This document shows, in pieces, positions 26,140-36,200 of a DNA stretch of 42,020 bases. A program made the translations under genes and the position numbers. Within the stretch, counting starts at the first letter, position 1. Each line of letters begins with the position of its first letter. Below the pieces are notes generated by a model. The model was given only the letters and a program-made list of their open reading frames with translations, was not told the DNA's origin and did no database searches. The stretch spans positions 1-42,020 of the forward strand of contig NZ_JAIRBA010000032.1 of NCBI RefSeq assembly GCF_022008365.1. Reading direction: 5' to 3'. The DNA is from Aequorivita vitellina. Lineage in GTDB: Bacteria > Bacteroidota > Bacteroidia > Flavobacteriales > Flavobacteriaceae.

Positions 26140-29100
26140 ATGGCCGTATCAAACTACACCGAATCCCAAGACTCCCAAACCCCAGCCCTAAACCTCCTCC
26201 AAAAAATGGGCTGGCATTATATTGCTCCAGACCAAACCATTGCGGAACGGGATGGGCTGTTTACAGGGGTGTTGCTGGAAAACATATTGGCAGACCAACT
26301 GAGCAAAATAAACAGTTTTGAATATAAAGGCGACAACTATAAATTTTCCACGGGCAACATACAAGCGGCCATCAATGCCCTAAAGTCGGTGCCAGACGAA
26401 GGCCTTTCCCGCACCAACGAAAAAGTGTACGACCTGCTCACCTTAGGCAAAAGCTTTACCGAAACCATACAAGGCGACAGCAAAGGTTTTACACTTAAAT
26501 ACATTGATTGGGAAAATATAGAAAACAACAGTTTCCACGTTACCGAGGAGTTTGAGGTGGAGGGCATAAAAGGCAAACGCCGCCCAGACTTGGTGCTGTT
26601 TGTAAACGGCATTCCCTTTGTAATCATTGAAAACAAACGCAGGGACAAAAACGAATCCATAGACGAAGCTATCTCCCAAATGCTGCGCAACCAACGCAAG
26701 GAGGGCGGTATTCCACGTTTGTTTTACTTTTCGCAACTGTTGATGGCAGTTCAGCCAAACGAAGTAAAATACGCCACCACGGGCACCCCTGCCAAGTTTT
26801 GGAGCGTGTGGAAAGAGGACAATGAGAAAAAAGTAAAAAAACTACTTAAAACAGCATTAGAGAACCTTCCTGCCGAAGACAGATTACCCACCCAACAAGA
26901 TAAAAGTTTGGTTTCGCTTTGCAGCCCTAAAAGAGTGATGGAACTCGCCTATAAATACATAGTCTTTGATGGCCCCATAAAAAAAATAGGCAGGTACCAA
27001 CAGTATTTTGCCGTGCAGGACACTATGGAGCGGGTAAAACAAAAGGACAGCAACCACAACCGAAAAGGGGGAGTAATCTGGCATACCACAGGTAGCGGCA
27101 AGTCCCTAACTATGGTAATGCTCTCAAAAGCCTTGGCACTGGACTCTGAAATACCAAATCCGCGTGTAGTAATAGTTACGGATAGAATAAGCTTGGACAA
27201 GCAGATATACAAAACCTTTCAAAATTGCGGCAAAAAAGTACAAAAAGCCCAAAGCGGCAACCACTTAACCGAACTTTTAAAAGACAGGGGTAATGAAGTA
27301 ATAACAACTATTATAGATAAGTTTCAGGTTGCTTCAAACAGGGTAAAATTAAAAGACTCCCAAAACATCTTTGTGCTGGTGGACGAAAGTCACCGTAGCA
27401 ATTACGGAACTGCCCACGCCAGTATGAAAAAGATTTTGCCCAACGCCTCCTACATTGGGTTTACGGGTACACCGTTGATGAAAACCGAGAAAAGCACCGC
27501 GCGTAAGTTTGGCGGCTTTATCCATAAATACACCATAGACCAAGCTGTAAAAGATGGTGCGGTTTTACCATTGTTATATGAAGGCCGTTCCGCCAAATTG
27601 AAAATAAATAAAGAACAAATAGACAAAGGTTTTGAGCGTTTGGCAAAGCCATTGGGCGAAGAAGCGCAAAAAGATTTAAAAAGGAAGTTCTCCTCCATCT
27701 CAAAAATCTATGAATCAGATAGCGTAGTAGAGGAAATAGGGTACGATATATCAAAACACTACACAGCAAACTGGCAGGGCACAATGGCAAAAGCACAGTT
27801 GGCAGTGCCAAAGATTGATGTAGCCATTAAATACCAAAAGTATTTTGAAACCCAAACAGATCCCGCGTTAAAAATAAATACTCGTGTGGTTTTTACCCCA
27901 CCGGACAGCCGCAAGGACAACGAAGATGTATGGCAGGAGTCGAGTTCAGATTCCAGAAATTATTGGGAGGGACTGATGAAACAGTTCCGCGATCAAGATA
28001 CATACGAAAATTATGTAGTGAACAAGTTTATCGACCCCGAAGATACCGAAGTGGAAATGATTATTGTGGTAAGCAAACTATTAACTGGTTTTGATGCACC
28101 GGTTAACACCTTGCTCTATTTGGCAAAACCTCTAAAAGGCCATAATCTGTTACAGGCCATAGCGAGGGTGAACCGTTTGTTTAAAGGAAAGGAATACGGT
28201 TATATTATTGATTATGTGGGCGTATTGGGAAAACTGGACGAAGCCTTGACCGAATACAGCGCCTTGGAAGATTTTGAGGAAGATGATTTGTTGAATGCCG
28301 TGGAAGATATGAGCGAAGAGGTGCGCAAAGTACCCATCCACCACGCTGAGGTTTGGGATATTTTTAAAGAGGTTAAAAATAAAGAAGATATAGAGGCACT
28401 TGAACGTTGCATTGCACAAAAAGACGTGCGTGATCAATTTTATGAAGCCCTGTCGCAATTTGCAAGAACGCTACAAGTAGCTATGGCTTCAGATACATTT
28501 TATGAAGAATTCACTACCCAACAAATAGCCTTTTATAAAGCCGAGCTTAAAAAACTGCAAAGTTTGCGGGTTTCAGTAATGTATCGCTATGCCGAAGCCG
28601 TTTCTTATAGAGAGTACGAACCTAGAGTAAAGAAATTATTAGACAACTACGTAAACGCCTATGAGATAATGGAAATTACCAAAGACGTTAATATATTCGA
28701 TAAGAATATGGTTGAAGAAGCTTTGGAAACCTATGGTAAAACCCCGGCATCAAAAGCAGATTTTATTGCCCACCGCATGAAAAAGGTGATTACCGAAAAC
28801 ATGGAAAAGGACGAGGCGTATTATAAAAAATTCTCAGACCTTATTGAACAGACTATAAATGATTTCCATGAAGGCCGATTAAGTGAAAAAGATTACTTAG
28901 AAAGTATCAATAAAATTCGCAATGATTTTGATAAAGGCTATCAAGAAGGTATTCCGGTCTTAGTAAAAGACCGCCCAGAAGCAAGAGCAATTTTTGGGGC
29001 TATTGCACAAGTAATAAATGAAAGACACGGTAAGGAGGTTACTGATGGGATTCAGGAAAAACTGGCAATTGCAGGAATCGATATCACCAAGATTATTGAA

Positions 29101-29271
29101 AAATTGACGATACGGGATTGGAAAAAGAATTTAGACATCCAGAACAAAATGGAAAATGCAATAGAAGATTATTTAATGGAGCATCGTAAAGACTTAGGGG
29201 TTTCCATTAATTTTGATGAAATAGATAGCATCCTCGCCAAATGTTTAAAAGTTGCTAAAAATAATTTTTAA
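26140..29271 (+). CDS. hsdR: Type I restriction endonuclease/translocase subunit
   Basis: The 1043-aa HsdR has an N-terminal PD-(D/E)xK nuclease (Asp150 in RRPDLVLF, Glu164-Asn-Lys166 in IIENKR). A superfamily 2 translocase follows: Walker A TTGSGKS (~317-323), DESH box VDESHRS, motif III TGTPLM, and motif VI-like LLQAIARVNRLF. A helical C-terminal domain binds HsdM. Length and order are normal, so the subunit looks functional. It is separated from hsdM and hsdS by the 653-aa gene and ~150 bases, so it probably has its own promoter, allowing restriction to lag behind modification. It overlaps the next gene by one base. Confidence 0.95.
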   Translation: MAVSNYTESQDSQTPALNLLQKMGWHYIAPDQTIAERDGLFTGVLLENILADQLSKINSFEYKGDNYKFSTGNIQAAINALKSVPDEGLSRTNEKVYDLLTLGKSFTETIQGDSKGFTLKYIDWENIENNSFHVTEEFEVEGIKGKRRPDLVLFVNGIPFVIIENKRRDKNESIDEAISQMLRNQRKEGGIPRLFYFSQLLMAVQPNEVKYATTGTPAKFWSVWKEDNEKKVKKLLKTALENLPAEDRLPTQQDKSLVSLCSPKRVMELAYKYIVFDGPIKKIGRYQQYFAVQDTMERVKQKDSNHNRKGGVIWHTTGSGKSLTMVMLSKALALDSEIPNPRVVIVTDRISLDKQIYKTFQNCGKKVQKAQSGNHLTELLKDRGNEVITTIIDKFQVASNRVKLKDSQNIFVLVDESHRSNYGTAHASMKKILPNASYIGFTGTPLMKTEKSTARKFGGFIHKYTIDQAVKDGAVLPLLYEGRSAKLKINKEQIDKGFERLAKPLGEEAQKDLKRKFSSISKIYESDSVVEEIGYDISKHYTANWQGTMAKAQLAVPKIDVAIKYQKYFETQTDPALKINTRVVFTPPDSRKDNEDVWQESSSDSRNYWEGLMKQFRDQDTYENYVVNKFIDPEDTEVEMIIVVSKLLTGFDAPVNTLLYLAKPLKGHNLLQAIARVNRLFKGKEYGYIIDYVGVLGKLDEALTEYSALEDFEEDDLLNAVEDMSEEVRKVPIHHAEVWDIFKEVKNKEDIEALERCIAQKDVRDQFYEALSQFARTLQVAMASDTFYEEFTTQQIAFYKAELKKLQSLRVSVMYRYAEAVSYREYEPRVKKLLDNYVNAYEIMEITKDVNIFDKNMVEEALETYGKTPASKADFIAHRMKKVITENMEKDEAYYKKFSDLIEQTINDFHEGRLSEKDYLESINKIRNDFDKGYQEGIPVLVKDRPEARAIFGAIAQVINERHGKEVTDGIQEKLAIAGIDITKIIEKLTIRDWKKNLDIQNKMENAIEDYLMEHRKDLGVSINFDEIDSILAKCLKVAKNNF

Positions 29272-29969
29272 TGGAGAGTGTGGAATACGGGTCTAAGACC
29301 ATTAACTTTAAAATAACCAGGACCACTCGAAAAACCTTGGCTATTGAAGTCCATCCAGATAGCAGTGTTCAATTAATAGCCCCCAAAGACTCCACTTTAA
29401 AGGAGCTGAAGGGTAGGGTAGTGCACCGTGGTAAATGGATTGTTAAACAGCAGGCATATTTTGAGACTTTCCTTCCCGCTACTCCTATACGGGAATATGT
29501 ATCTGGAGAAACACATTATTATCTTGGAAAACGCTATTTGCTAAAGGTTGAACAAGGTGTTAAAAACACCGTCAAGCTTACGGGGGGTAAAATAGTGGTT
29601 ACACTTATTTCGCCTAGTCAAGACAAGGTTAAAAAGATGTTGGCTTCTTGGTATTACAGGCTCGCCAAACGGAAATTTGAACAGCTTATGGAGTTGACTG
29701 TTCAAAAATTTAAACAGGAAAAGATCGAAGCTAGTTCTTTTGAAATAAAACGAATGAAGAAACGATGGGGGAGCTGTACCCCAGAAGGGAAGATTATCTT
29801 AAATCCAGAGTTGATTAAAGCCAATACCAAATGTATTGAATACGTAATAACCCATGAGTTGTGTCATTTACTTATTCCCGCCCATAACAAGGAGTTTTAC
29901 AAATTGCTGGCAGAGAAGATGCCTAGATGGGAACGGTGGAAGGAGCGGTTAGAAAGGTTGATGGCGTAG
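29271..29969 (+). CDS. YgjP-like metal-dependent hydrolase (SprT/DUF45 type)
   Basis: The 232-aa protein has the zinc metallopeptidase motif HELCH (His195, Glu196, His199) preceded by KKRWGSCTPEGKIILNPEL, the hallmark of the YgjP/DUF45 family. A further potential ligand is in PAHNKEFYKLL. The start codon shares a base with the hsdR stop (TAATG), so the two are translationally coupled. This family is often encoded next to hsdR genes; its role in restriction is not established, but protein turnover or control of HsdR is a fair guess. Confidence 0.88.
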   Translation: MESVEYGSKTINFKITRTTRKTLAIEVHPDSSVQLIAPKDSTLKELKGRVVHRGKWIVKQQAYFETFLPATPIREYVSGETHYYLGKRYLLKVEQGVKNTVKLTGGKIVVTLISPSQDKVKKMLASWYYRLAKRKFEQLMELTVQKFKQEKIEASSFEIKRMKKRWGSCTPEGKIILNPELIKANTKCIEYVITHELCHLLIPAHNKEFYKLLAEKMPRWERWKERLERLMA

Positions 29970-30218
29970 TGTAAACGTTTAGAAATTAAAACTAATAATG
30001 CTCTGTAAAAGAGGCATAGGCTATATCGTCTGTACTACACCCGTTGACGCGGTCGTTCCGCTCGTGTCCAGCCAATAATCCACCTCACTAAAAAGAAACC
30101 CTCCAAACCCCGCCACTTCAACTACCCCCAAAAAAAAAGTTTCATTTTTTTCAATGTTTTTTTATATTAGTAGTCTAAATTATCTCCCCAGTAACCTTTA
30201 ACCTTTAAATTATCCAAA
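29970..30218. other. Intergenic region before the HTH gene
   Basis: The region holds a run of A/T (10 A and several T tracts at 30130-30165) and a TATATTAG element near 30165 that is one base off the TAnnTTTG consensus. It is probably the promoter area of the HTH gene. A GC-richer piece around 30040-30075 has no visible gene. Confidence 0.3.
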
Positions 30219-30455
30219 ATGTCTAAAAAACCTAAGAAAAATAGGTCAAAAGACCTAGCGGACATTCATTTATTAAGAGATGAAGATGTTATGAAGTTAT
30301 TTGGGATCAGCAGATCTTGCCTCTATCGATGGCGCCAGAAGGGTATAATTCCATTTAAAAAAATGGGAAGTATCAATTTCTACATCAAAGAAGTAATTGT
30401 AGAAATGCTATACCGTACTGCGGGCAGGCTTCCAGAACTTGATGGTGCGGAATAA
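30219..30455 (+). CDS. Small helix-turn-helix DNA-binding protein
   Basis: The 78-aa protein has an excisionase/MerR-like (HTH_17-type) fold: RDEDVMKLFGISRSCLYRW is the helix-turn-helix, followed by RQKGIIPFKKMGSINFYIKE as the wing. The basic N-terminus (KKPKKNRSK) may add DNA contacts. In Bacteroidota such proteins accompany mobile elements and may control excision or transcription. No integrase is adjacent. It is convergent with the DUF6266 gene and shares a terminator with it. Confidence 0.75.
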   Translation: MSKKPKKNRSKDLADIHLLRDEDVMKLFGISRSCLYRWRQKGIIPFKKMGSINFYIKEVIVEMLYRTAGRLPELDGAE

Positions 30456-30477
30456 AACTGTAAAGTAACTTCCATAA

Positions 30478-30520
30478 AAAAAACCAACCATAGCGTGTGA
30501 AACACTACAATCGGTTTTTT
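30478..30520. terminator. Bidirectional terminator between convergent genes
   Basis: AAAAAACC (30478-30485) and GGTTTTTT (30513-30520) form the outer stem. An inner TAG-GTGT/ACACTA hairpin with one bulge sits at 30491-30507. The T-run on both strands suits intrinsic termination for the + strand HTH gene and the minus-strand DUF6266 gene. Confidence 0.75.
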
Positions 30521-30582
30521 GGCATCGCTTTAAACTATATACCTATAGCTTAAAGAAAGTCGCTTATTGCTTAAAGCGAACT

Positions 30583-31227
30583 TTAAGGCACGGTAACTGA
30601 ACCGGCATAGCTGCTAATGGCAACCTGCTTCCCATTTTCCGTTACAAAAGTCATCCAGACTTCTGCAAGAGTGCCACTTAAATAAAGCGGAACTTTAAGT
30701 ACAGCCGCGCCATCGGCACGGGTACCTTGCGGATTAAACTCCACAAACTCCGCCATTTCGGTACAAAACACTACCGCTATCATTTTATCGGTAGCGTCTG
30801 CAGAGCCTTGTCCGCTGTTGTCGGTCCAGCTTAGGTTAATTTCGCCTGCCCCGCCAGCGGCTACAGCCGGGTTGTCAACCCCGCGCAGCACGCCACGGCT
30901 TATCAACACTTTGGGGTAGTCTATTAACCAAGTGTCATCTGTACCTGGTAATAGTGCCTCCTTAAGGTGATAACCCGTTGCCAAGTTAAACGGCGACTTT
31001 GTGCCTTGTTCCTTCCCAAAATAAGTACCTACTATGTTTTTAATAGGTCTTAAAAATTTAATAACCGTGCTAAATTTTGCACGTTGTTCCAGTTGCGCTT
31101 CCGTTGCAGCAACTGAGCTCTCTTTTGGTAGGCCTCGCATTAGGTCTTTCCCTCTCCAGGAATACCCGATTACATTACCAACCTTCCCTCTAAAGGGACC
31201 TAGGATACCTTTTCTATAGCTTCCCAT
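30583..31227 (-). CDS. DUF6266 family protein
   Basis: The 214-aa product starts MGSYRKGILGPFRGKVGNVIG and continues YSWRGKDLMRGLP, the signature opening of the Bacteroidota DUF6266 family. A ~90-residue N-terminal part is followed by an immunoglobulin-like beta domain (INLSWTDNSGQG ... AEVWMTFV). No signal peptide is seen. The function is unknown; members occur in multiple copies in Flavobacteriia and Sphingobacteriia genomes. It is the only clear minus-strand gene in the window and its codon use is GC-richer than the array to its right. Confidence 0.8.
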   Translation of the reverse strand: MGSYRKGILGPFRGKVGNVIGYSWRGKDLMRGLPKESSVAATEAQLEQRAKFSTVIKFLRPIKNIVGTYFGKEQGTKSPFNLATGYHLKEALLPGTDDTWLIDYPKVLISRGVLRGVDNPAVAAGGAGEINLSWTDNSGQGSADATDKMIAVVFCTEMAEFVEFNPQGTRADGAAVLKVPLYLSGTLAEVWMTFVTENGKQVAISSYAGSVTVP

Positions 31228-31534
31228 AGTTTTAAAGATTTAAATTAATATTCAGTTAAAAACGTCAAGGCTAAAGTATTATGTAATACGTTGTTATCCA
31301 AATAGATAGCACAAATCAAAACAGATTAACACAAATTAAACCCAATTAAAACGAATTAACACCAATCAACACATTAACGCAGTTTTAATGAGGTTTTCTT
31401 CGGGTGTTGTTTTGTTCCTGTTCAGCTGTGCTCTCCAAAACGAGGGTTTTTGCGAAGATGAGTAGGAGGGGGGTAGCATTTGGGGAAAGGGTGGTGAAGT
31501 GGATCCATTTTATTAGGCTTTCGGATTGATTATA
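31228..31534. other. Intergenic region upstream of DUF6266 with phased A-rich repeats
   Basis: Between ~31310 and 31375 short AATTAA/AATCAA-type units recur with a 10-11 bp period, which would give intrinsic DNA curvature. This is upstream of the minus-strand DUF6266 gene and may be part of its promoter. A G-rich stretch (~31464-31500) follows. No gene was seen. Confidence 0.4.
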
Positions 31535-31737
31535 GTGTAAATGTTAATTTTTCTATATGAAATTTGTTAAAGAAATAAAAAGTTTTAATATATTTGATTG
31601 AAGCTTCGGCTTTATTCTCCCCTCTTAATTTAAACCGCTGCGCAGGCTATGGCTTGCTGGGGGTTGTTTTAAAAAACTTAGAAAACTGAGGTGTATATGT
31701 GTGGGCTATTGTAATAGTTATGTTGTATATTCACTAG
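31535..31737 (-). repeat. Truncated L-family repeat (L0) at the left edge of the cassette array
   Basis: From 31603 to the GTT at 31737-31739 this is nearly identical to the right-hand part of the three full L repeats. Shared blocks include CTTTATTCTCCCC, CCGCTGCGCAGGCTATGG and the TATTCACTaGTT end. From 31535 to 31602 it is diverged. The domain V/VI-like part is missing. It marks the left boundary of cassette 1. Confidence 0.75.
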
Positions 31738-31774
31738 TTGTGCAAAATGCAAAAAACTAACCAAAATCAATAAA

Positions 31775-32986
31775 ATGACATCAGAAAATTTCGATAATCA
31801 TACTATTTTTGACAGACTGAATTCATTAAAAGAAATTTTGGAGAATGAGGAAGTAAAAGAAAAAATTGACCTTGAAAAGCTATCTTATTTTCAAACTGTA
31901 TTTTCATATATAAATCAACGAGTTAAATTAACAATTCCTGATTTAATACAACAGACCGAATTAGACTCTTTAAGTACAGAATTAGACGCAGGAATTTCTC
32001 AAATCAATAGCTTTTTAGGGAACACTAATGCTGGACATCTTACAAATGCGACAAATAATTTTATTGCTGCAATAAATAGAATTAAAAATTTTCCAATCCC
32101 AGTAGCGAAAGCTGATTTTAATTTTTCACGTAAAATTGCGGAATTTGAAAAAATAGCTAAAAGTAAATACAAATCTTTAGAAAAAGAAAAAGACGAACTT
32201 CAAGCTGAACTCACTAATTTCAAAACAGATTTAACAACCAAAGAAACTGAAATTCAAAGATTGATTAAACTTATTGAAGGTAAAGAAACAGAGATCCAAA
32301 ATCTGAATTCTACTTTTCAAACTGATTTTAATAACATCAAATCAGAACACAATCAAAATTTTGAAAACGACAAAAAAACATATCGTGCCGAAATAGATAA
32401 ATCCAAAGAACAATTTAAAAAAGAAATTGACGAATTAAAAAACAGTATCGATACAGATACTTCAACTTTAATTTCAAAATTGGAAACCAAACTTTCAGAG
32501 GCAAAAAAATTAGTTAATCTAATTGGAAACGTTGGAATTACAGGCAATTATCAGAATATAGCAAACAGTCACAAAAAGAGTGCTAACTTTTGGCGAGTTA
32601 CGGCAATTGTATTTATGTCAATTTTCTCCATTCTATTGGTATGGACCATTATTGATTTAAGTTCAGAAGGATTTAATTGGACCAAATCACTTATAAGACT
32701 TATTGCGGCAGCTGCATTATCTTATCCAGCCACCTATGCAGCACGTGAGTCATCCAAGCATCGGAAATTAGAAACTATAAACCGAAATGCAGAACTAGAG
32801 TTAGCCTCAATTAATCCATTTATTGAAGGTCTTTCAGATGACAAAAAGCAGATTATAAAGGAAAAGTTAGTAGAAAAATACTTTGGAAACAATAGGAATA
32901 ACGATTTTTTAGACACAAAAGAAGAAGGTTTATCAATTCCTGCTTTTGAAAAAATATTGAGTGCAATTTCTAAACTTAAAGGATAA
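31775..32986 (+). CDS. Cassette 1: coiled-coil membrane protein
   Basis: The 403-aa protein has a helical N-terminal region, a long Glu/Lys-rich coiled coil (~125-245), two hydrophobic membrane segments (~272-292 and ~304-322, including RLIAAAALSYPATYAAR), and a ~75-residue cytoplasmic C-terminus. It has no signal peptide. The layout resembles membrane-tethered accessory proteins of some defence systems, but no family is recognised. The stop lies 7 bases before its cassette's end repeat, so the cassette is filled by this gene alone. No TAnnTTTG box is visible in its short leader; it may depend on an upstream promoter. Confidence 0.75.
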   Translation: MTSENFDNHTIFDRLNSLKEILENEEVKEKIDLEKLSYFQTVFSYINQRVKLTIPDLIQQTELDSLSTELDAGISQINSFLGNTNAGHLTNATNNFIAAINRIKNFPIPVAKADFNFSRKIAEFEKIAKSKYKSLEKEKDELQAELTNFKTDLTTKETEIQRLIKLIEGKETEIQNLNSTFQTDFNNIKSEHNQNFENDKKTYRAEIDKSKEQFKKEIDELKNSIDTDTSTLISKLETKLSEAKKLVNLIGNVGITGNYQNIANSHKKSANFWRVTAIVFMSIFSILLVWTIIDLSSEGFNWTKSLIRLIAAAALSYPATYAARESSKHRKLETINRNAELELASINPFIEGLSDDKKQIIKEKLVEKYFGNNRNNDFLDTKEEGLSIPAFEKILSAISKLKG

Positions 32987-32993
32987 AGCACTA

Positions 32994-33131
32994 TGCACAA
33001 CACGAGTATAAACGCAATAGCGGATTTAGTGTTTAACCAAAGTTAATTTTATAAATTGAAGGTCAGTTATAAATTGAAAAGTAACTGCGTAAATCCCGCT
33101 ACTGCGCTTATACCAAACGTTGTGTGTAATG
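32994..33131 (-). repeat. Junction 1/2: short attC-like palindrome
   Basis: TGCACAAC (end of cassette 1) starts the site and GTTGTGTGTAATG (start of cassette 2) closes it. Inside, GTATAAACGCAATAGCGG (33006-33023, continuing to 33028) pairs with 33090-33113. There are two A/C mismatches on the top strand, both T-G wobbles on the bottom strand, and one unpaired base, like an attC extrahelical base. The loop carries two direct TTATAAATTGAA 12-mers (33049-33060, 33067-33078). This fits an attC that folds on the bottom strand. Confidence 0.75.
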
Positions 33132-33172
33132 TGAAAAACAGAACTAAAATTAGACAGCAGAATTTAAAAATT

Positions 33173-33180
33173 TATCTTTG
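33173..33180 (+). promoter_or_regulatory. -7 promoter box inside cassette 2
   Basis: TATCTTTG matches TAnnTTTG and lies 23 bases before the cassette 2 gene at 33204. A TTA/TTAGA element is ~21 bases upstream. The cassette therefore seems to carry its own promoter, unlike classic promoterless integron cassettes. Confidence 0.6.
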
Positions 33181-33203
33181 TCTCAAATTAAGATTGACCA
33201 TAA

Positions 33204-36200
33204 ATGAAAATTGACATAGATAAAATAATTACCAAGTTTAAAGACAATAGTTTAAGTTCACAAAACGAAGAAGATGTAAGAATAAATACAAATATTTTTC
33301 TAGACAGTATTTCTGATTTTTATGGATTAAACAAAACGTTTACAAGCGAAGTTTCTTCACTTCAAGGAGGTAGAGCTGATAGCATCTATTCAGATGTTAT
33401 TTTTGAATTTAAAAAGCCAAAAAAATTCAAGTCCCAAGTTGGTGAAGATGAAGCTATTTATGGAAGAGACGAAAAAGATAGAGGTTTATACTCTTATTTG
33501 GTAAATTTTAGTTTAGACGAGTTAGGAAAAGGAGATGACGAATATTTTGAACAAATACTGCTTTCAAAAGTAGGTGTTGCTTTTGACGGTAAAACGTTTA
33601 TTTTTTTTAGATATAAAAAAGGTTCTGAATTAATTGATTTACTTGTAAACAAGAAGACAAAGAAATTCCCAAAACATATCCAAAATAAAAGGGAGCTTAC
33701 TTACGAAATTGAAAAAATTACTGATTTCGATTTAGGAGTAAAAAAACTACTTCTTTTTATAAGATCTACGAAAAGAAAAAGATTATCATCAGAAAATCTT
33801 TTGCAATCATTCTCATCGAGTTCAGATATCTCAAAAAATAGTATTCTTTATTTATATGAATTACTGAATAATAACAAAGATTCTAATACAAGAATTGATA
33901 CTTTATTTCAGGAATGGAATAGGATTTTTGGTGACATTTATGGTAAGGAAGAAACAGATTTCACTAAATACAAGGATGATTTAATCAAAATGTATTCTTT
34001 ACCAAAGAATATGGAAATCAGACATACTTTATTTGTTTTACAAACATATTATAGTATCGTTATTAAACTTTTAGTACATAATTTACTTGAATCATTAACT
34101 AATCCAACTGGCAAAGCAAAACAACCAAAGTATAAAAACGAATTAACTTCTTTATTTTCAGGAAATCATTATACCAATTATTATATAGACAATTTTTTTG
34201 AAATTCATTTTTTCGAATGGTTTGCATTAGCAGAAGATTTAGAAATGGATTTTATAAATGATATAATAACAGAGTTAGATACTTTTGAAACTACTGCTTC
34301 CGTAATTAAACCAGAAGTAGTTGGAGATGTATTAAAAAAAATATATTCAGATTTAATACCAAGAGGTTTAAGACACTTACTTGGAGAATACTATACACCA
34401 GATTGGCTAGTTGATTTTACAATTGAGAAATCTAAATACGATTGCGAACTCAATACATCTATTTTAGATCCAACTTGTGGTTCAGGAGCTTTTCTAACGC
34501 ATTTAGTAAAACAATTTTCTGAAAAACACAAAGGACAAGTTAATCAAACAGATTTAATAGATAATATCACAAAGAACATTGTAGGCTTTGATATAAATCC
34601 GATAGCTGTTATTTCAGCAAAAGCAAATTACATTCTAGCTTTGGGTGATATAACACAACTAGAAAAGGAAATTACAATTCCAGTATATATGTGTGATTCT
34701 ATTCTCGTGCCTACTGTTCACGCCAAACAAAAAGAAAAGAAACACTCAATAGACATTAATACAGTTGTTGGAGAATTTGAAATTCCAGTTTTTAATACTC
34801 GAGAAGAAAATGATTACTTTTTAAAAACCACTTCTTCTTGTATTTTAAAAGACTACACATCATTTGATGAATTTCATAAATTATTAGTTTCAGAAAATAA
34901 AATCAACTTAAATTCAGAGCAGATAGAATATGCGAAAGTATTTTACGACAAATTATATAATTTACATTTAAGCGGTAAAAACGGTTTCTGGCCAATTATT
35001 TTAAAAAACTCATTTGCACCACTTTTTTCACAAAGTAAATTTGACGTAATAATAGGAAATCCACCTTGGATTACTTGGAAGGCAATGTCAGACACATATA
35101 GAAAAGCTACTTTAGATATATGGTTAAGTTACGGTATATTCGAAAAAAGTGCCTATGATAAAATCACAAGTCACGATGATTTTGCAATGGCAGTAACTTA
35201 TGTTTGTATAGACCACTATTTGAAAGATAATGGCTTAACTTCATTTGTTTTACCGCAAACATTTGTCAAATCTCTAAAAGGTGGTGAAGGTTTTAGAAAG
35301 TTTAATATATCTAGAGATGGATTAAATATTCCTTTCTCAATTATAGAAGTCTATGATATGCTCAAAGTAAATCCTTTTAAAGGTGAAGCTTCGAATAGAA
35401 CATCTGTATATGTTTTTGAAAAAAATAAAAAAATGACATATCCTATGGAGAACTATTTTGAATGCTATAATATTTCATCTGATAAGGTTGCATTTGAAGA
35501 TAGCTATTCAACAGTAAAAAGGAAAATGGGATTTGAAAAACTTTCTGCACAACCAATCAATGATAACTTAAGAAGTCCTTGGCTGACTATTAAAAATTCA
35601 TTATTCGTAAAACTTGGTAAGTATTTAGGCAAGTCGCCTTATAAAGGAAGAAAAGGCATAGAGCCTTGTGGTGCAAAAGGTATTTACCTAGTTGATATTA
35701 AAAAAACAGTTGGCGAAAATATTCATATTGAAAACTTAATTGAAAGATCAAGATTACAAAAAGCAAAAGATTTAGGTGTCTTTCCTGGTGTTGTAGAGAA
35801 AGATTTGATATATCCAATGGCTGGAGGAAGAAACATAGATAAATGGGGTTTAAATTCTTATTTATATATAGTAGTTCCTCATAATTCTACGGGAAAGTCA
35901 AAATATAGAGGCATTGATGATAAAGTTTTAAAAGTAAAGTATAAAAAAACCTACGATTGGTTATTTTACTTTAAAGATTTATTACTTGAAACAAGAATAA
36001 GAAGTGGGAAATTTTTCGACAAAGACCAGTTTCCTTGGTATAGACTTGATAATGTTGGCGACTACACATATATGCCTTATAAAGTATTATGGAGAGAACA
36101 AAGCAAGGAAATGACTGCTACTGTGGTATCTTCAGTTGACGATGAATATTTAGGAAATAAACTTGTTTTATCTGATTCCAAAGTTTTATATGTTTCATTC

